A stretch of 64,000 nucleotides of DNA from Ditibartonella choladocola (GCF_002007565.1 NZ_CP015625.1:2294001-2358000); one strand, 5' to 3'; shown: positions 9,001 through 17,999, counted from the first letter of the stretch. The notes: generated from the letters alone by a model not told the origin. Program-made: numbers and translations.

Positions 9001-12000
9001 TATTTGAAGCACTCGTTATTGAATTTTTAAAATTATAAGTATCACTACCGTGCTGATCGGTAATATCGACTTTGGTATTTACATTCATGAAGTTATAACG
9101 AGTAGCATAGCTTTGATCTGTTATCGTTACACTACCGCCTTGGGCACGATTGAAGTTGAAGACATCTGCTCCGGTCCGCCCCATCCTGCCACCGCCATCA
9201 TTAATTGTGACTGTAGAATTATTGATATCGTTGAAATAATAATTATCCTGCCAATCAGCATAATCGGTAATATTGATATTTGATTGATCTGCGCGGTTGA
9301 AGTAATATGTGTCCTGGCCAACCCCGTCTTGAATATTGACAGTCGTGTTGGTTATATGGTCCGTGTCCGAGGCATAATTACCTGCAAAGTTGTAAACATC
9401 ATCGTTATACGTGCCGACATTGTCGGTAATATTAACCAGTGCGTTTACTGCATTGTGGAAATTGTAAGTATCTTCAGTATTTCCGCTATCGTTGATTTGA
9501 ACACTCGTAACAGGCCCATTGGCATCACCCAAATTATCGAAATTGTATCTATCACCACCGTTATCATCAGAAATCTTGATGTGAGGCTCGCCCGAAATAG
9601 CGTCTACGGCTTTCACATTATTAAAATTATAGGTGTCGTTTCCCGAATTGCTCCCACCTTGATCATTGATATGAATAACATTATACGAATCAAGCGTTAC
9701 GCGGTCAAAATTATATGTATCCGCGCCACCACCATCGGTAATTTCGACCCTTGTATGGGAGTCATTGAAATAATACTGATCCCTGTCTGTCGAGAATCCA
9801 TTGCTAATTGCAGAATCTACAATTGTGACCCAACCGCCGTCTGTGCGTTCAAAATAATATTGGTCAGCTCCGCTCTCGTCGATAATATAAACGCCCGAAT
9901 TGGTGATATGGTCTGTCGGCTTTTCACTGGCATTGTTGGCATGAGTGGCAAAATCATAAACATTATCAAGATTTAGCTTTTTACTATGGTCATCGTAATA
10001 ATCGTGAATAACGATACTCGAATTCGTTGCCTCATGGAACGTGTAATCGTCAGTACCTGCTCCGTGATCGTTAATAATTACCTTGCTGTTGATATTATTG
10101 AAATGATAATGATCTGTGCCGTCTGTGTCGTTAATGACGATATTTGCCTTGCCATCTTCTGTGACAAAATCATTATCTGTTGCGACTTTGGTTCCGTCGA
10201 AATTATAGTCGTCGCTATAATTGCTGTCACTCGTATCATTAATTGTGATTGTATTTGAATTTTTTCCGCTGGTTATAGTATTGCTGAAGTCATATTTATC
10301 AGCGCCATCCTTGTCGGCAATGTCGACTTTGGTATTTGCAGCAGAAAAATGATATTCATCAGCCGCCAATGTTCTGTCGTCAGCACTTCCCGCACCGGTA
10401 TCCTTGATGGTTACAGAACCACCTTTGGTGCGATCGAAATTGTAGGCATCATTGCCGTTTTCATCGGCTATAGCAACCGTCGTATCTTCAATATGGTCAG
10501 TGGCGGATTCGTTATTGTTCTTTAGCGTTGCAAAGTCATAAATGTCGTTGCCACCAAGATAGATGCCGTCATTGAGGCTGTTAATCGTAATATCGGATTT
10601 TTTAGCATCGTGGAATGTAAAATAGTTGTCGCCCGATCCAAGATCATCAAGGCGGACTTTGCTTTGAACCCTGTCAAAGTGATATTCATCCTTGCCGCCC
10701 TGATCCGTGATCGAAACATTCTGATCCTTGCCTTCAGCCAGACTGTCTGATGTCACATCATTGAAATAATAAGCGTCATCGGCGGTACCTTTATCCGTTA
10801 CCGTGATTGTGTTGTCCGCGTCCGCCTTTGCATGATCGAAAGTATATTTATCAGCACCGTCCTGATCGGTAATATCGACTTTTGTTTCAGCAGCCGAAAA
10901 ATGGTACTCGTCCTGGGCTGCGTCTTTATCGCTGATCGGCCCCTTGTCTTGAATACTGACATAGCCACCTTTTGTGCGGTCAAATTGATATTTATCGCTG
11001 CCATTTTCATCAACAATATCAACTTCGGAATTCTCGATATGGTCAGTCGCATCGGGTTTCTCGGAAGTCAAAGTAGCAAAATCATAGACATCGCTACCAC
11101 TTAAACTGGTACCATCATTGATATCATTGAGATCATTGATTGTAACATGATTGTCTTTGATCTCGTGGAATTGGTACTGGTCGTTACCGGCTGCAGAATC
11201 AATAATTTCTACGCGATTGATAGCCTTGTCAAAGTGGTAGAAATCACTACCGCCGGAATCGGCAATCTTGTTCTCGCCTGTCGAAGATTCAAAATTATAG
11301 CTATCGTTCGAGTCTCCTTTACCACTATCGACAATGGTATTATTGCCCGAAGAATTAACAAGATTGTAGATGTCTTCTCCTGCGCCGGCATATAACCGGT
11401 TATTACCGCTGGAGCCGTTAATGGCACCGCTTTGCGGATCCGTCATCTGCATGTCGAAAATGTTATTGCCATCACGCCCGTCAAAATAATAGGAAGCCGC
11501 TGTGTCGCCGATCAAAAAGTGATCATCGCCCCTGGTACCGACAATTTCGGTAAAATTATGCATTTCGGCAACATCGCCATTGCCGGTATCGGTAATCTTG
11601 TTATTGGCAACATCGTATGTCAGCCCCGGTAATCTATTTGAACCTTGCTGTGTTGTTACAGGATAATCATCACCGAAGATCAGGCGGTTTGTGCCACCTT
11701 CGCCATCATATTTGATATGGTTGTTGAACTGCGAAGCATAAATCGTATCGTTTCCGCTGCCGCCATAAATTTCACGTGCGTTCGGCGTTTTCGGCAAAAC
11801 AATCGCATGGCTATCATTTATGACAGTATCCGGATTATCTCCGGAATACTGGTTGGTAAATTCGGATTTGGCTTTGGTTTCCTTACCCTCACCATCGACC
11901 CAGGTAATGTTGATATTGTTGCCGTTATAATCGACATTGCCTTTATAATTAACGAAAATCTCGTTATCTTTAAGCTCGATACCATATTTGGCAACGAAAT

Positions 12001-13105
12001 CCGCATATTCAGGACTTCCCTTCCAGATGATGGTCATACCATCAGGAATGTCGGCTATATCCTTGATGCGTTTACCGGCAACAGATTCCCCGCCCACCAA
12101 CTGGTCGAAAGTAACAATGCGCCCCAAACGACGATCCAGATTGTTAGGACTATTTTCTGTGTTGACCTGACCATATTTGAAAGCACCATTATCGGCATGG
12201 ATAACAAATCCCTTTTCCTGATCGGCTTCGTGACGCAAATCAAGAATAGCAGGTTCGCCATATTGAACACCGAGATCAGGGTTCGTACGCGCAGCCGTTG
12301 CCCCGCCCCCCAAATGCCAAACGGTCGATTCCGTTCCGTTATCATTTTTAACAGTCGTTCTGGTGCTGCTTACCTGATAGAGATTAGCCTTCTCGACAAA
12401 TGACAAGCCGGTCGGACCATCATTATCACCAGTCCCGTGGTTATCGTCGTTATCGCCATTGTGGCCACCACCATGATCGTCGCCACTGCCATTACCAGAA
12501 TCGGTAGGCGTTGTCGGTTCCGACGGCGCGGTTGGAAATACCGGAGCGGGCATTGACTCGGACGGGCTGTTGGTTGGCAACTGAACGCTGCCTCCCGATG
12601 TCGTTGACGGGACAAAACTTACCGTATCATCAAGCACAGATGGCGGATTACCCAGAAAATCAGCCACAGACAGACGTTCATCGCTGTTGCCTTTTCCCCC
12701 GCCATTCAGGATACCTGTTGTGTCGTCGGAATCGAAATCTGTTGTTTCATTGACCGGAGCGGATTGGACAACCGCAACAATAGGATCGTTAGGGTCAACC
12801 TTGACATTTTTTTCGCGAATTTCACTCAGTTCGGGGCCAGGTTCAATCAGATCGGCGCGCTGGAACAATTCATTCGATGAAACAACCGTCCCGTCGGTAA
12901 AAGTCAGATTGAACAAATTTTCGTGCATGGACGACATTTGCGCAGCCTGAACCAATGTCAGTTCGGCACCATCCTGCGTACGAATGACAACGTCACTCCC
13001 GCGAATGATAATTTCCACCTGGGAAATGGCTAGCGGGATATCGTTATCCGAATAAGTATCAACCAGAACAGATACGCCATCCTTCTGTGGAAAAGGTAGT
13101 TTCAT
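6008..13105 (-). CDS. 2365-aa type I secreted RTX-like repeat protein (probable surface adhesin or matrix protein)
   Basis: Large acidic secreted protein with no signal peptide. Residues 1-60 are a globular start, followed by a disordered Ser/Pro/Thr region and a Gly/Asp/His-rich linker near 200-235. Calcium-binding RTX-type nonapeptides begin around 440 (GGSGNDTIYAS, GTRGDDHFLIG). From about 540 to 1600 the protein consists of roughly 50 short beta-type units of pattern V.I.D.GG.D.Y.F, themselves arranged in ~190-aa super-repeats. More RTX motifs follow (GTKFSDLIYGNDKDNYF, GTAGDDLVHF), then a non-repetitive C-terminal end that should hold the uncleaved secretion signal. The gene sits between the HlyD-like adaptor and ABC exporter genes, in the place of siiE in SPI-4. 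The start is the ATG at 13105 with AGGG upstream. Toxin activity is not suggested by any catalytic domain. Confidence 0.88.
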   Translation of the reverse strand: MKLPFPQKDGVSVLVDTYSDNDIPLAISQVEIIIRGSDVVIRTQDGAELTLVQAAQMSSMHENLFNLTFTDGTVVSSNELFQRADLIEPGPELSEIREKNVKVDPNDPIVAVVQSAPVNETTDFDSDDTTGILNGGGKGNSDERLSVADFLGNPPSVLDDTVSFVPSTTSGGSVQLPTNSPSESMPAPVFPTAPSEPTTPTDSGNGSGDDHGGGHNGDNDDNHGTGDNDGPTGLSFVEKANLYQVSSTRTTVKNDNGTESTVWHLGGGATAARTNPDLGVQYGEPAILDLRHEADQEKGFVIHADNGAFKYGQVNTENSPNNLDRRLGRIVTFDQLVGGESVAGKRIKDIADIPDGMTIIWKGSPEYADFVAKYGIELKDNEIFVNYKGNVDYNGNNINITWVDGEGKETKAKSEFTNQYSGDNPDTVINDSHAIVLPKTPNAREIYGGSGNDTIYASQFNNHIKYDGEGGTNRLIFGDDYPVTTQQGSNRLPGLTYDVANNKITDTGNGDVAEMHNFTEIVGTRGDDHFLIGDTAASYYFDGRDGNNIFDMQMTDPQSGAINGSSGNNRLYAGAGEDIYNLVNSSGNNTIVDSGKGDSNDSYNFESSTGENKIADSGGSDFYHFDKAINRVEIIDSAAGNDQYQFHEIKDNHVTINDLNDINDGTSLSGSDVYDFATLTSEKPDATDHIENSEVDIVDENGSDKYQFDRTKGGYVSIQDKGPISDKDAAQDEYHFSAAETKVDITDQDGADKYTFDHAKADADNTITVTDKGTADDAYYFNDVTSDSLAEGKDQNVSITDQGGKDEYHFDRVQSKVRLDDLGSGDNYFTFHDAKKSDITINSLNDGIYLGGNDIYDFATLKNNNESATDHIEDTTVAIADENGNDAYNFDRTKGGSVTIKDTGAGSADDRTLAADEYHFSAANTKVDIADKDGADKYDFSNTITSGKNSNTITINDTSDSNYSDDYNFDGTKVATDNDFVTEDGKANIVINDTDGTDHYHFNNINSKVIINDHGAGTDDYTFHEATNSSIVIHDYYDDHSKKLNLDNVYDFATHANNASEKPTDHITNSGVYIIDESGADQYYFERTDGGWVTIVDSAISNGFSTDRDQYYFNDSHTRVEITDGGGADTYNFDRVTLDSYNVIHINDQGGSNSGNDTYNFNNVKAVDAISGEPHIKISDDNGGDRYNFDNLGDANGPVTSVQINDSGNTEDTYNFHNAVNALVNITDNVGTYNDDVYNFAGNYASDTDHITNTTVNIQDGVGQDTYYFNRADQSNINITDYADWQDNYYFNDINNSTVTINDGGGRMGRTGADVFNFNRAQGGSVTITDQSYATRYNFMNVNTKVDITDQHGSDTYNFKNSITSASNTITIHDTNGTLSNDQDKTPVDRYDFSGTTSNGFASDDNYNITIIDKEKGQNFYNFTSAQTKVYIQEGGNRNDQYDFTQVHDSIVTIDDSSTYNDPGDLYNFGDGTFDNRIRNTVVNITDGGEADTYSFQYSDSGQADGERGAVTINDKGDALDDPAHPGNGSTHAFSVNDTYLFSNSHSQTVDITDARGSETYDFKDTTIDKVTITDNGDNLTKNGLWDIDSYDFTNSANKETIITDTTGVSNYKFSNTGFVNKDGENVTASSTVKIIDGDSSDVYTFDHSKGEVNIIDGGDNGSTDEQRILYDQNGHIRYTQTDADDYGQIYVPTMGDFHAQTPDDFNFRYSSAKVNIQDGVFADDNSGLPVDDGNSDGNYYFQYSSGETTITNKGGLDKYYLGGSTGKVTVHGGTGTDILYVGKGYLVYDGGTRTDGGRENDWISFQDVLETTDANGNPLDNKVDPNDRTEGIYVNLGANELGYADNNKHNILSHDEHGAVLADGADKGHVSNVENVIGTKFSDLIYGNDKDNYFLATQGNDEYYGGEGSDTYYVGAPDMGGRIEGMFMNPDGTPDDNSADYAQMAAWADRSNLTAGRDNVIIDLDHGYAKTLWKDAHNVQSEDKLHDFENAYGALLYKNSITGRWGTEGRLVGGYKEDTFYSVQNSSKDGISYIDGNDTRVTQAPKNGAQLTVDNLRYDYVTDHGDYIHGVYVKMDEGSSYSGTTIKGYDRNDPTVGTQGKDIFKSIGIISGTKEDDVFEGSAAGGHSFDGVAGNDRFISHGGVKSIYTNGAVLDYSQLTAREYLDVLMRDDQSGYITRGGGTEKDELVNVKSIIGTAGDDLVHFTTNRGVPQSYFIGFDGGDGIDYMVKRQGAQGATGPQSYDIGGGFKNVEGFSFIDTYKDTLNVDLDAFFKDFTTGTADSDGHYHAKFFLNGDPNSSDSTADIFNAIDKAGGWDWHKTADDNHGNETWSAQKDGVDTGDTIEVTRGRQGDSHLQESHPSIS
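8690..11100 (-). repeat. coding super-repeat of about 550-680 bp
   Basis: Inside the 2365-aa protein the segment D(V/I)YDFATL...TDHI recurs at about 11080, 10533, 9950 and 9383, with a weaker form near 8700. Each copy is followed by a fixed order of sub-units: an ENGxDxYxFDRTKGG unit, a DEYHFSAAxTKVDI unit, and a DYTFHEA unit. This makes a ~190-aa super-repeat built from ~22-35-aa units. The copies are diverged, which argues for old duplication. Confidence 0.7.
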
Positions 13106-13222
13106 TGCGATTTAACCCTTATGATTTTCAGTACCCTCGAAATTCGGGATACACTTACAACGTTATAAATATAGTAATATTCGTCTTCTGTAACAAGCTC
13201 AATTGCGACGCAGTACCCCTCC

Positions 13223-14518
13223 TCATTCGCTAAAGACAACCGACATTCCGTCAATAAAGGGCTTGAACAAATATTGAAGAAACGTTCGTTGTCCGGCCAG
13301 TGCAAAGGTTTCAACGGTCATGCCCGGAAATATTTTCAGTTTTTCATTCTGTTTCGCATCCATCGTGACAGTAACCTCGTAATAGCGTCCCCCCTTATCC
13401 TCTTCACCGACGGCATCGGCGCTAATCACGGAAACTTTTCCCTGCAAGGTCGGGCTACTGTAATTTGAAATGGCAAGGACGCGCACTCTCACATCCTGCC
13501 CCACCCACAACCGGTCGCGATCCTGCGGGTTGACCTTGACATCCGCAACAAGCGGAACTTCGCTCGGTGCGATTTCAAACAGTTTTTCTCCCGGCCGCAA
13601 AACGGCACCCACATGCGGCATCACCACTTGCTGGATCACACCATCGACCGGCGACACGATTTCGGAATTTTTCGCTCTTTGTCTGCTGGCTTCCCACTGC
13701 GCTTTCGCTGTCTCCAACTTGACCTGAACTTCGGCAAGTTGCTTATTGGCATCCTCGTTGAATTCGGTTCTATACATCGACATTTTCAGCTTGGCTTCAT
13801 CGCGTGCGGCTGTCATTCCGGGAACTTTTGAACGTGCATCGGCAAGCGTGCTTAAAACTTTTTGATATTCGAGCCGTCGTTGAACAAGTGTCGCTTCCGG
13901 TGCTGCGCCTCTTGCCACCAAAGGTTCCAGAAGTTTGATATGCTCGTTCGATAATTGCATCTCGGCACCGAGATTTTCTATCGCAATAGCATTGGAAGCA
14001 AGTTGTGCCTCTTTTTGTTCATACTGGGTTTTTGCAATGGCAATAGATTCATCCAAAGCGCGCTTACGTGCATTGTATAAATCGGTTTCATTATGGTAGA
14101 TTTCGGCGAGCTTGGGATTGTTAGGCTCCGGCGGATTGAATTCCTTTCCGGCGAGTTCCGCCCGCAATCTTTGTTCGCGCAATTCATAGGCGCGAAGCGC
14201 AATGAAATTGCTTTCATTATCTTCAGCAACCGTGAGATTTTCAACATTGGCAAGCACCTCTCCGGCCTTGACCACCTCGCCATTGGTAACGAGAAGCTGT
14301 TTCAACACCCCGCCTTCGGGATGTTGTATCTCGATATTATGCCCCTCGACACGGATAATTCCATGTCCTCGAACCAGTACATCGAACGGCCAGAACGCAG
14401 CCCACAAAAACGCTGCAAGCAGACACAGTGCCAGAAGCCATTTTGATGGCGAAATGGCCTTCACTGCGTTGACGAGTTTGCCCCACTTACTGCGTTTTGT
14501 TGTTATCAGCATTGTCAT
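13223..14518 (-). CDS. HlyD-family periplasmic adaptor (SiiD-like position)
   Basis: Membrane fusion protein of 431 aa linking the ABC exporter to the outer-membrane channel. One N-terminal membrane helix lies around residues 26-45, followed by the lipoyl half-motif EIQHPEGGVLKQLLV, a long alpha-hairpin (about 100-270), the second lipoyl half VSPVDGVIQQVVM, and the C-terminal beta domain ending GMTVETFALAGQRTFLQYLFKP, typical of HlyD/LapC. I chose the ATG at 14518, which overlaps the preceding MotB-like gene by 32 nt and gives the usual short cytoplasmic tail; a TTG at 14563 would add 15 residues. The overlap suggests translational coupling. It belongs to the first secretion operon. Confidence 0.92.
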   Translation of the reverse strand: MTMLITTKRSKWGKLVNAVKAISPSKWLLALCLLAAFLWAAFWPFDVLVRGHGIIRVEGHNIEIQHPEGGVLKQLLVTNGEVVKAGEVLANVENLTVAEDNESNFIALRAYELREQRLRAELAGKEFNPPEPNNPKLAEIYHNETDLYNARKRALDESIAIAKTQYEQKEAQLASNAIAIENLGAEMQLSNEHIKLLEPLVARGAAPEATLVQRRLEYQKVLSTLADARSKVPGMTAARDEAKLKMSMYRTEFNEDANKQLAEVQVKLETAKAQWEASRQRAKNSEIVSPVDGVIQQVVMPHVGAVLRPGEKLFEIAPSEVPLVADVKVNPQDRDRLWVGQDVRVRVLAISNYSSPTLQGKVSVISADAVGEEDKGGRYYEVTVTMDAKQNEKLKIFPGMTVETFALAGQRTFLQYLFKPFIDGMSVVFSE

Positions 14519-15155
14519 GTTCAACACGTAATATAATATAATCTTCTGTGTTATCCGGCACAATCAGATTATCAAACCTGATATTTTTGATAATCGCACC
14601 CTCTTTTTGCAACACAGCCATTGTTGCAACAGCACGGTTAACTTGCAACAATAATGTATCACCTGTTGAAACATTCACACTCCGTCCAACCGAATAAATC
14701 CGCAATTTTTCGGTTGTCAGCACACTCTTGTTTCGTAATGCCCATTCACGCACTTCGTTTTGCTGGGTTCCTGTCAAATAGGTTCTGTTCAATTCGACCT
14801 TGATCCGCAAATCCCCGTCACGCTCTTTCAAGACATCCGTGTTTACCATGACAAGTGGCAATTTGACTGCAACCTGTGCGCTACCGTCATCTTTCTTGCC
14901 ACCACTGGCTGTCGGAAGATTTTCTTTCGACGTGCTGAATTTCGATTCACTATCGCCAGCTTTCTGCGCATCGCCGCTTGATTGTTCCCCGCTCGCAGTC
15001 TGGGTTCCTGCTTCCGTTTCAGGACCGGCAATTTTCGATGTTGCAACAATGACCTGGAACAGCATGGCCAACAATAGAAACACCATCAAAAGAACGGTCA
15101 GCATATCCGCATAGGCAATCCAGATATTTTCACCACCACGTTTCTGAGACATCAT
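14487..15155 (-). CDS. MotB/ExbD-like stator protein, SiiA-like
   Basis: Inner-membrane protein of 222 aa, close to SiiA (about 210 aa) of Salmonella SPI-4. The N-terminus has one membrane helix (about 14-36) whose start IAYADMLT matches the MotB plug signature AYADFMT; Asp17 lines up with the proton-carrying aspartate of MotB. A disordered linker (about 40-85) leads to a periplasmic domain (about 95-222) with remnants of an OmpA-like peptidoglycan-binding fold, for example LLLQVNRAVATMAVLQKEG. Its start codon overlaps the stop of the TolC gene (TAATG), and its end overlaps the HlyD gene. With the MotA/TolQ-like protein at 16630-17997 it would form a proton channel that assists release of the secreted protein. 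That role comes from SiiA/SiiB and is inferred here. Confidence 0.85.
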   Translation of the reverse strand: MMSQKRGGENIWIAYADMLTVLLMVFLLLAMLFQVIVATSKIAGPETEAGTQTASGEQSSGDAQKAGDSESKFSTSKENLPTASGGKKDDGSAQVAVKLPLVMVNTDVLKERDGDLRIKVELNRTYLTGTQQNEVREWALRNKSVLTTEKLRIYSVGRSVNVSTGDTLLLQVNRAVATMAVLQKEGAIIKNIRFDNLIVPDNTEDYIILRVEHDNADNNKTQ

Positions 15156-16624
15156 TAATGCTCCACCAATTGAAGAGCCAATAGCCCATCATGTGGCTTG
15201 CCAGCCAGATAATAGATGCTGAACACAGCGCGCATAAAGCCGTAGCGAGCGTCGATTGCATCCGTTCTTGATGTAAAATATTCCGTTTCTGCGGTAATCA
15301 GATCGGACAATTTTCGGTCACCCAGACGAAATTCTTCAAGATAAAGACCACGGGTTTTATCCGCTTCGCGGGTGGCCTCCTCACTGATCGACCATTGTTG
15401 CGATGTTATTTCAATATCGCCAAGCAAGGCACGAACTTCGTCATTCACCGTCGAACGCTCTTTGCCAAGTTGAGCTTCATTGACATTGACCTGCGCATAA
15501 GCTTCGCGAATTTTCGCTTTCTTGGAAAGATCGAAAATATCGAATGTCAATTTGAGTTGAACGCCACCATCCGTGTTCGATACATTGTAAAGATTATCGA
15601 CGCTCTCCAGACTACGCTTGTAATCTATAGTCAAATCAAGCTTTGGCTTCAAACTCGCTTTGGCGCCGACAACACTTTTCCGGCTTCCTTCGAGTGCTGC
15701 ACCTCTTGCAAGCACTGCCGGATTTTGATCGGCGGCATTGACTGCAATATTATCCAGATCCCTTACCGGCGGGAGCGCCGTGCGCTTGGCCGGCAAAGCT
15801 TCCACTTCCATCCCCACCAGTGCATTCAATTTCTGGCGGGCGCGGGACAATTTCAGCTCTATATCCTTGCGCCGGTTGACTGCATTGCTCAATGCCAGAC
15901 GCCCACGAACCGCATCCGACTGCGGCGAAATACCACCCGCAACACTTTCGCCAATTGTCTGGTTCAACGAGGTAATCTTGTTGACATAGCCGATAGCCGA
16001 TTGAAGCTGTTCGGTATAGGCCTGAACAGCCATATAAGCATTGGCTGTATCGAACATAACAGTCAGGTCTTCGGCATGTTTTGCATGTCCGCTCGCGCGC
16101 AAATTATAGCTTGCTGCTTCTTTATCAGCATCACGACGACCGAAATCGTAAATGCTATAGCGCACGTCAACGCCTGCAAAGGCTGTATCGTCAAAATCAC
16201 GATCGCGACTGGTGATGCCACCATCATAGCGCAAATTCGGAGCTGTCAATTCGGCACCGACCGTCGGATAATATTTCGCTTTTGCCTGATCGAGACGGCT
16301 TTCGGCAATATCAAGCTGGCTCTTTGCCACTTTGATTGTCCACGAATAATCGTGAGCTTTCTTCAACGCTTCTTCAAGCGTTAATGTCTGTTTTTCCCGC
16401 TTGAAAAATTCTTTGGATTTTTCTGTTACCGGACTATTAACATTGGTAACTCCGGCTTTTTGACCGCCCTCCGAACGGTTGCTATCCTTAACCGCCTGAG
16501 TTGTCATTGTATCGACACCTGTAGGGGCAACCTTACCCCTGTTCTGTGCACAGCCGGTCGAAACAACACTGCAACTTACCAGAAGAATAGACACCACACG
16601 CTTAAAACTGTTTGAGCAATTCAT
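15155..16624 (-). CDS. TolC-family outer-membrane efflux protein (SiiC-like position)
   Basis: Outer-membrane channel component of 489 aa. It has an N-terminal export signal ending in a cysteine (SVVSTGC, Cys25), suggesting a lipoprotein although the lipobox is not canonical. Two repeated outer-membrane efflux domains follow, about residues 70-270 and 290-485. Visible family features are LEEALKKAHDYSWTIKVAKSQ, SIYDFGRRDADK and the closing EFRLGDRKLSDLITAETEYF...AIYY-type segment. The gene starts five bases after the stop of the MotA-like gene and overlaps the next gene by one base (TAATG), so it is part of the same operon. It should form the outer-membrane exit for the 2365-aa secreted protein. 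Confidence 0.92.
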   Translation of the reverse strand: MNCSNSFKRVVSILLVSCSVVSTGCAQNRGKVAPTGVDTMTTQAVKDSNRSEGGQKAGVTNVNSPVTEKSKEFFKREKQTLTLEEALKKAHDYSWTIKVAKSQLDIAESRLDQAKAKYYPTVGAELTAPNLRYDGGITSRDRDFDDTAFAGVDVRYSIYDFGRRDADKEAASYNLRASGHAKHAEDLTVMFDTANAYMAVQAYTEQLQSAIGYVNKITSLNQTIGESVAGGISPQSDAVRGRLALSNAVNRRKDIELKLSRARQKLNALVGMEVEALPAKRTALPPVRDLDNIAVNAADQNPAVLARGAALEGSRKSVVGAKASLKPKLDLTIDYKRSLESVDNLYNVSNTDGGVQLKLTFDIFDLSKKAKIREAYAQVNVNEAQLGKERSTVNDEVRALLGDIEITSQQWSISEEATREADKTRGLYLEEFRLGDRKLSDLITAETEYFTSRTDAIDARYGFMRAVFSIYYLAGKPHDGLLALQLVEH

Positions 16625-16629
16625 TAGAA

Positions 16630-17997
16630 TTAGCCTTTCGTGGGTGGAACATCACTGACCTTTTGTGCAGCTTTGATGGCAGAGACAATAGAAACACGCG
16701 CTTCTGTCAGATCACGCATTCCCTCCATGATCGCTTTCTGCTGTGTATGCATAACCTGATTTGCGTTCTCAAGTGCCTTTTCCTGCTGGACACTGTGCGT
16801 AAGCAAATTCGCCGCCGACTGTTCGATCGAACCGGTATCACGTTGAATTTCCTGAAGTTTATTGGAAATTGCTTCAAGGCTTGTCAAAAATTCAATACGG
16901 ATCTGGTTCAAACCGGCAATGGCCTGCGCCACAGTTTGATTATTGTTTTCCTGAGATTCAATGCCGCGCGCAATATAGGCACTGTTGGTTTTGGCAATAT
17001 CGCTCAGTTCGCTAAGCGCCTGATAGTTATTCCCGATAATTTCGATAATCTGCTTTGTTGCCTCGGCATTAGAGGTCACCGTATTCAGAATTGTCTCGAC
17101 AGAGCGCTTATTGCTTTCCGATTGTTCCGTTACAACAGTCAACATTTTTTCCATTGTTTGCTGCTGAATAGCCTGTCCTTGAACGAAACTATTGGAAATA
17201 TCGATAAATTTTCCGGTATCCTCGTGTGAAAACTCGACATGACGGGAAAGCACCGCGGCCAAACGATTTATCGCACGCGTTGTTGCATCTATTGTACCGG
17301 TTTCACCGGCCATTTTCGACGCTTCTTCTCCACTTGCAACAAATGACCATTTTTCAATATCGTAAACCCATCCTTCGGTTGTACGCCCCATAAAATGGGC
17401 AATAAGCCCCACACAAATCGACGACCCCAGACCGAACATCGAAGAGGAGAACGCCGTTGCCATACCGCCGAGTGGCGCAGCCAATGAATTGACAAGAGAT
17501 TTTGCCTGTATTTCATCTGCCGAGGAAAGAACGTCGATCGACCCGCGAATACCTTCCATCGTAAAGGTCAGACCGAAGAAGGTACCGAGCAACCCCATCG
17601 AAATAACAGCACCGGCAGCGTAGAAGAGAAAATCGACACGCCAGTCAAGCGCGGTTGAAACCAGAGAAATAGCCGAATTACGTTCATCTTCGTTAAAGCT
17701 GATGAGATCACGCAAACGACCACGCAACAACCGCATACCACCTTTGAGGACCGGCTCGTCTCCCTCGTGCGGGAAGTTTTGCTTGAATTTCTGCCACTGT
17801 ACCATTCCGCGTTGGAGATAAAAAATTGTGTAGAGGGCGTAAGACAACACAATGACATCGAAACAAGCGATGATCGAGTTGAAAATAATATTATGTGCTA
17901 CAAAATCACCGTGAAAAATCAGCGTATAAAGCAATGCGATGAGCGACAACATTGCCAGAAGCAGTGAAAAATAAAGCACAGAACGTGTAGATCTCAT
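16630..17997 (-). CDS. MotA/TolQ/ExbB-family proton-channel protein, SiiB-like
   Basis: Inner-membrane protein of 455 aa, the size of Salmonella SiiB. Membrane helices lie at about 7-28, 38-61, 122-145 and 175-202. Helix three carries GLLGTFFGLTF (135-145) and helix four GGMATAFSSSMFGLGSSI, matching the two signature helices of MotA/TolQ/ExbB proteins. Residues 230-440 are a long predicted coiled-coil cytoplasmic tail, as in SiiB and ZorA. The start is an ATG preceded by GAGGGGG. It is the first gene of the six-gene secretion operon, and the MotB-like partner is two genes downstream. Presence with TolC, HlyD, substrate and ABC genes favours a secretion-linked role over flagellar rotation or Zorya defence. 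Confidence 0.87.
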   Translation of the reverse strand: MRSTRSVLYFSLLLAMLSLIALLYTLIFHGDFVAHNIIFNSIIACFDVIVLSYALYTIFYLQRGMVQWQKFKQNFPHEGDEPVLKGGMRLLRGRLRDLISFNEDERNSAISLVSTALDWRVDFLFYAAGAVISMGLLGTFFGLTFTMEGIRGSIDVLSSADEIQAKSLVNSLAAPLGGMATAFSSSMFGLGSSICVGLIAHFMGRTTEGWVYDIEKWSFVASGEEASKMAGETGTIDATTRAINRLAAVLSRHVEFSHEDTGKFIDISNSFVQGQAIQQQTMEKMLTVVTEQSESNKRSVETILNTVTSNAEATKQIIEIIGNNYQALSELSDIAKTNSAYIARGIESQENNNQTVAQAIAGLNQIRIEFLTSLEAISNKLQEIQRDTGSIEQSAANLLTHSVQQEKALENANQVMHTQQKAIMEGMRDLTEARVSIVSAIKAAQKVSDVPPTKG

Positions 17998-17999
17998 AC

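Noticed and set aside
6008..13105. RTX toxin (haemolysin or leukotoxin)
   Set aside because: No hydrophobic pore-forming segment, no acylation sites or HlyC-type gene, no catalytic domain seen; repeats dominate the protein.
13102..13314. 70-codon minus-strand frame whose stop overlaps the start of the 2365-aa protein gene (ATGA)
   Set aside because: It overlaps the HlyD C-terminus by about 90 bases, has no clear ribosome-binding site and no recognisable protein character; the HlyD protein ends normally, so it is not a frameshifted extension.
14487..17997. Zorya (ZorAB) antiphage defence or flagellar MotAB
   Set aside because: The MotA/MotB-like genes are interleaved with TolC and HlyD genes in a type I secretion operon, and no ZorC/D/E or flagellar genes are present.
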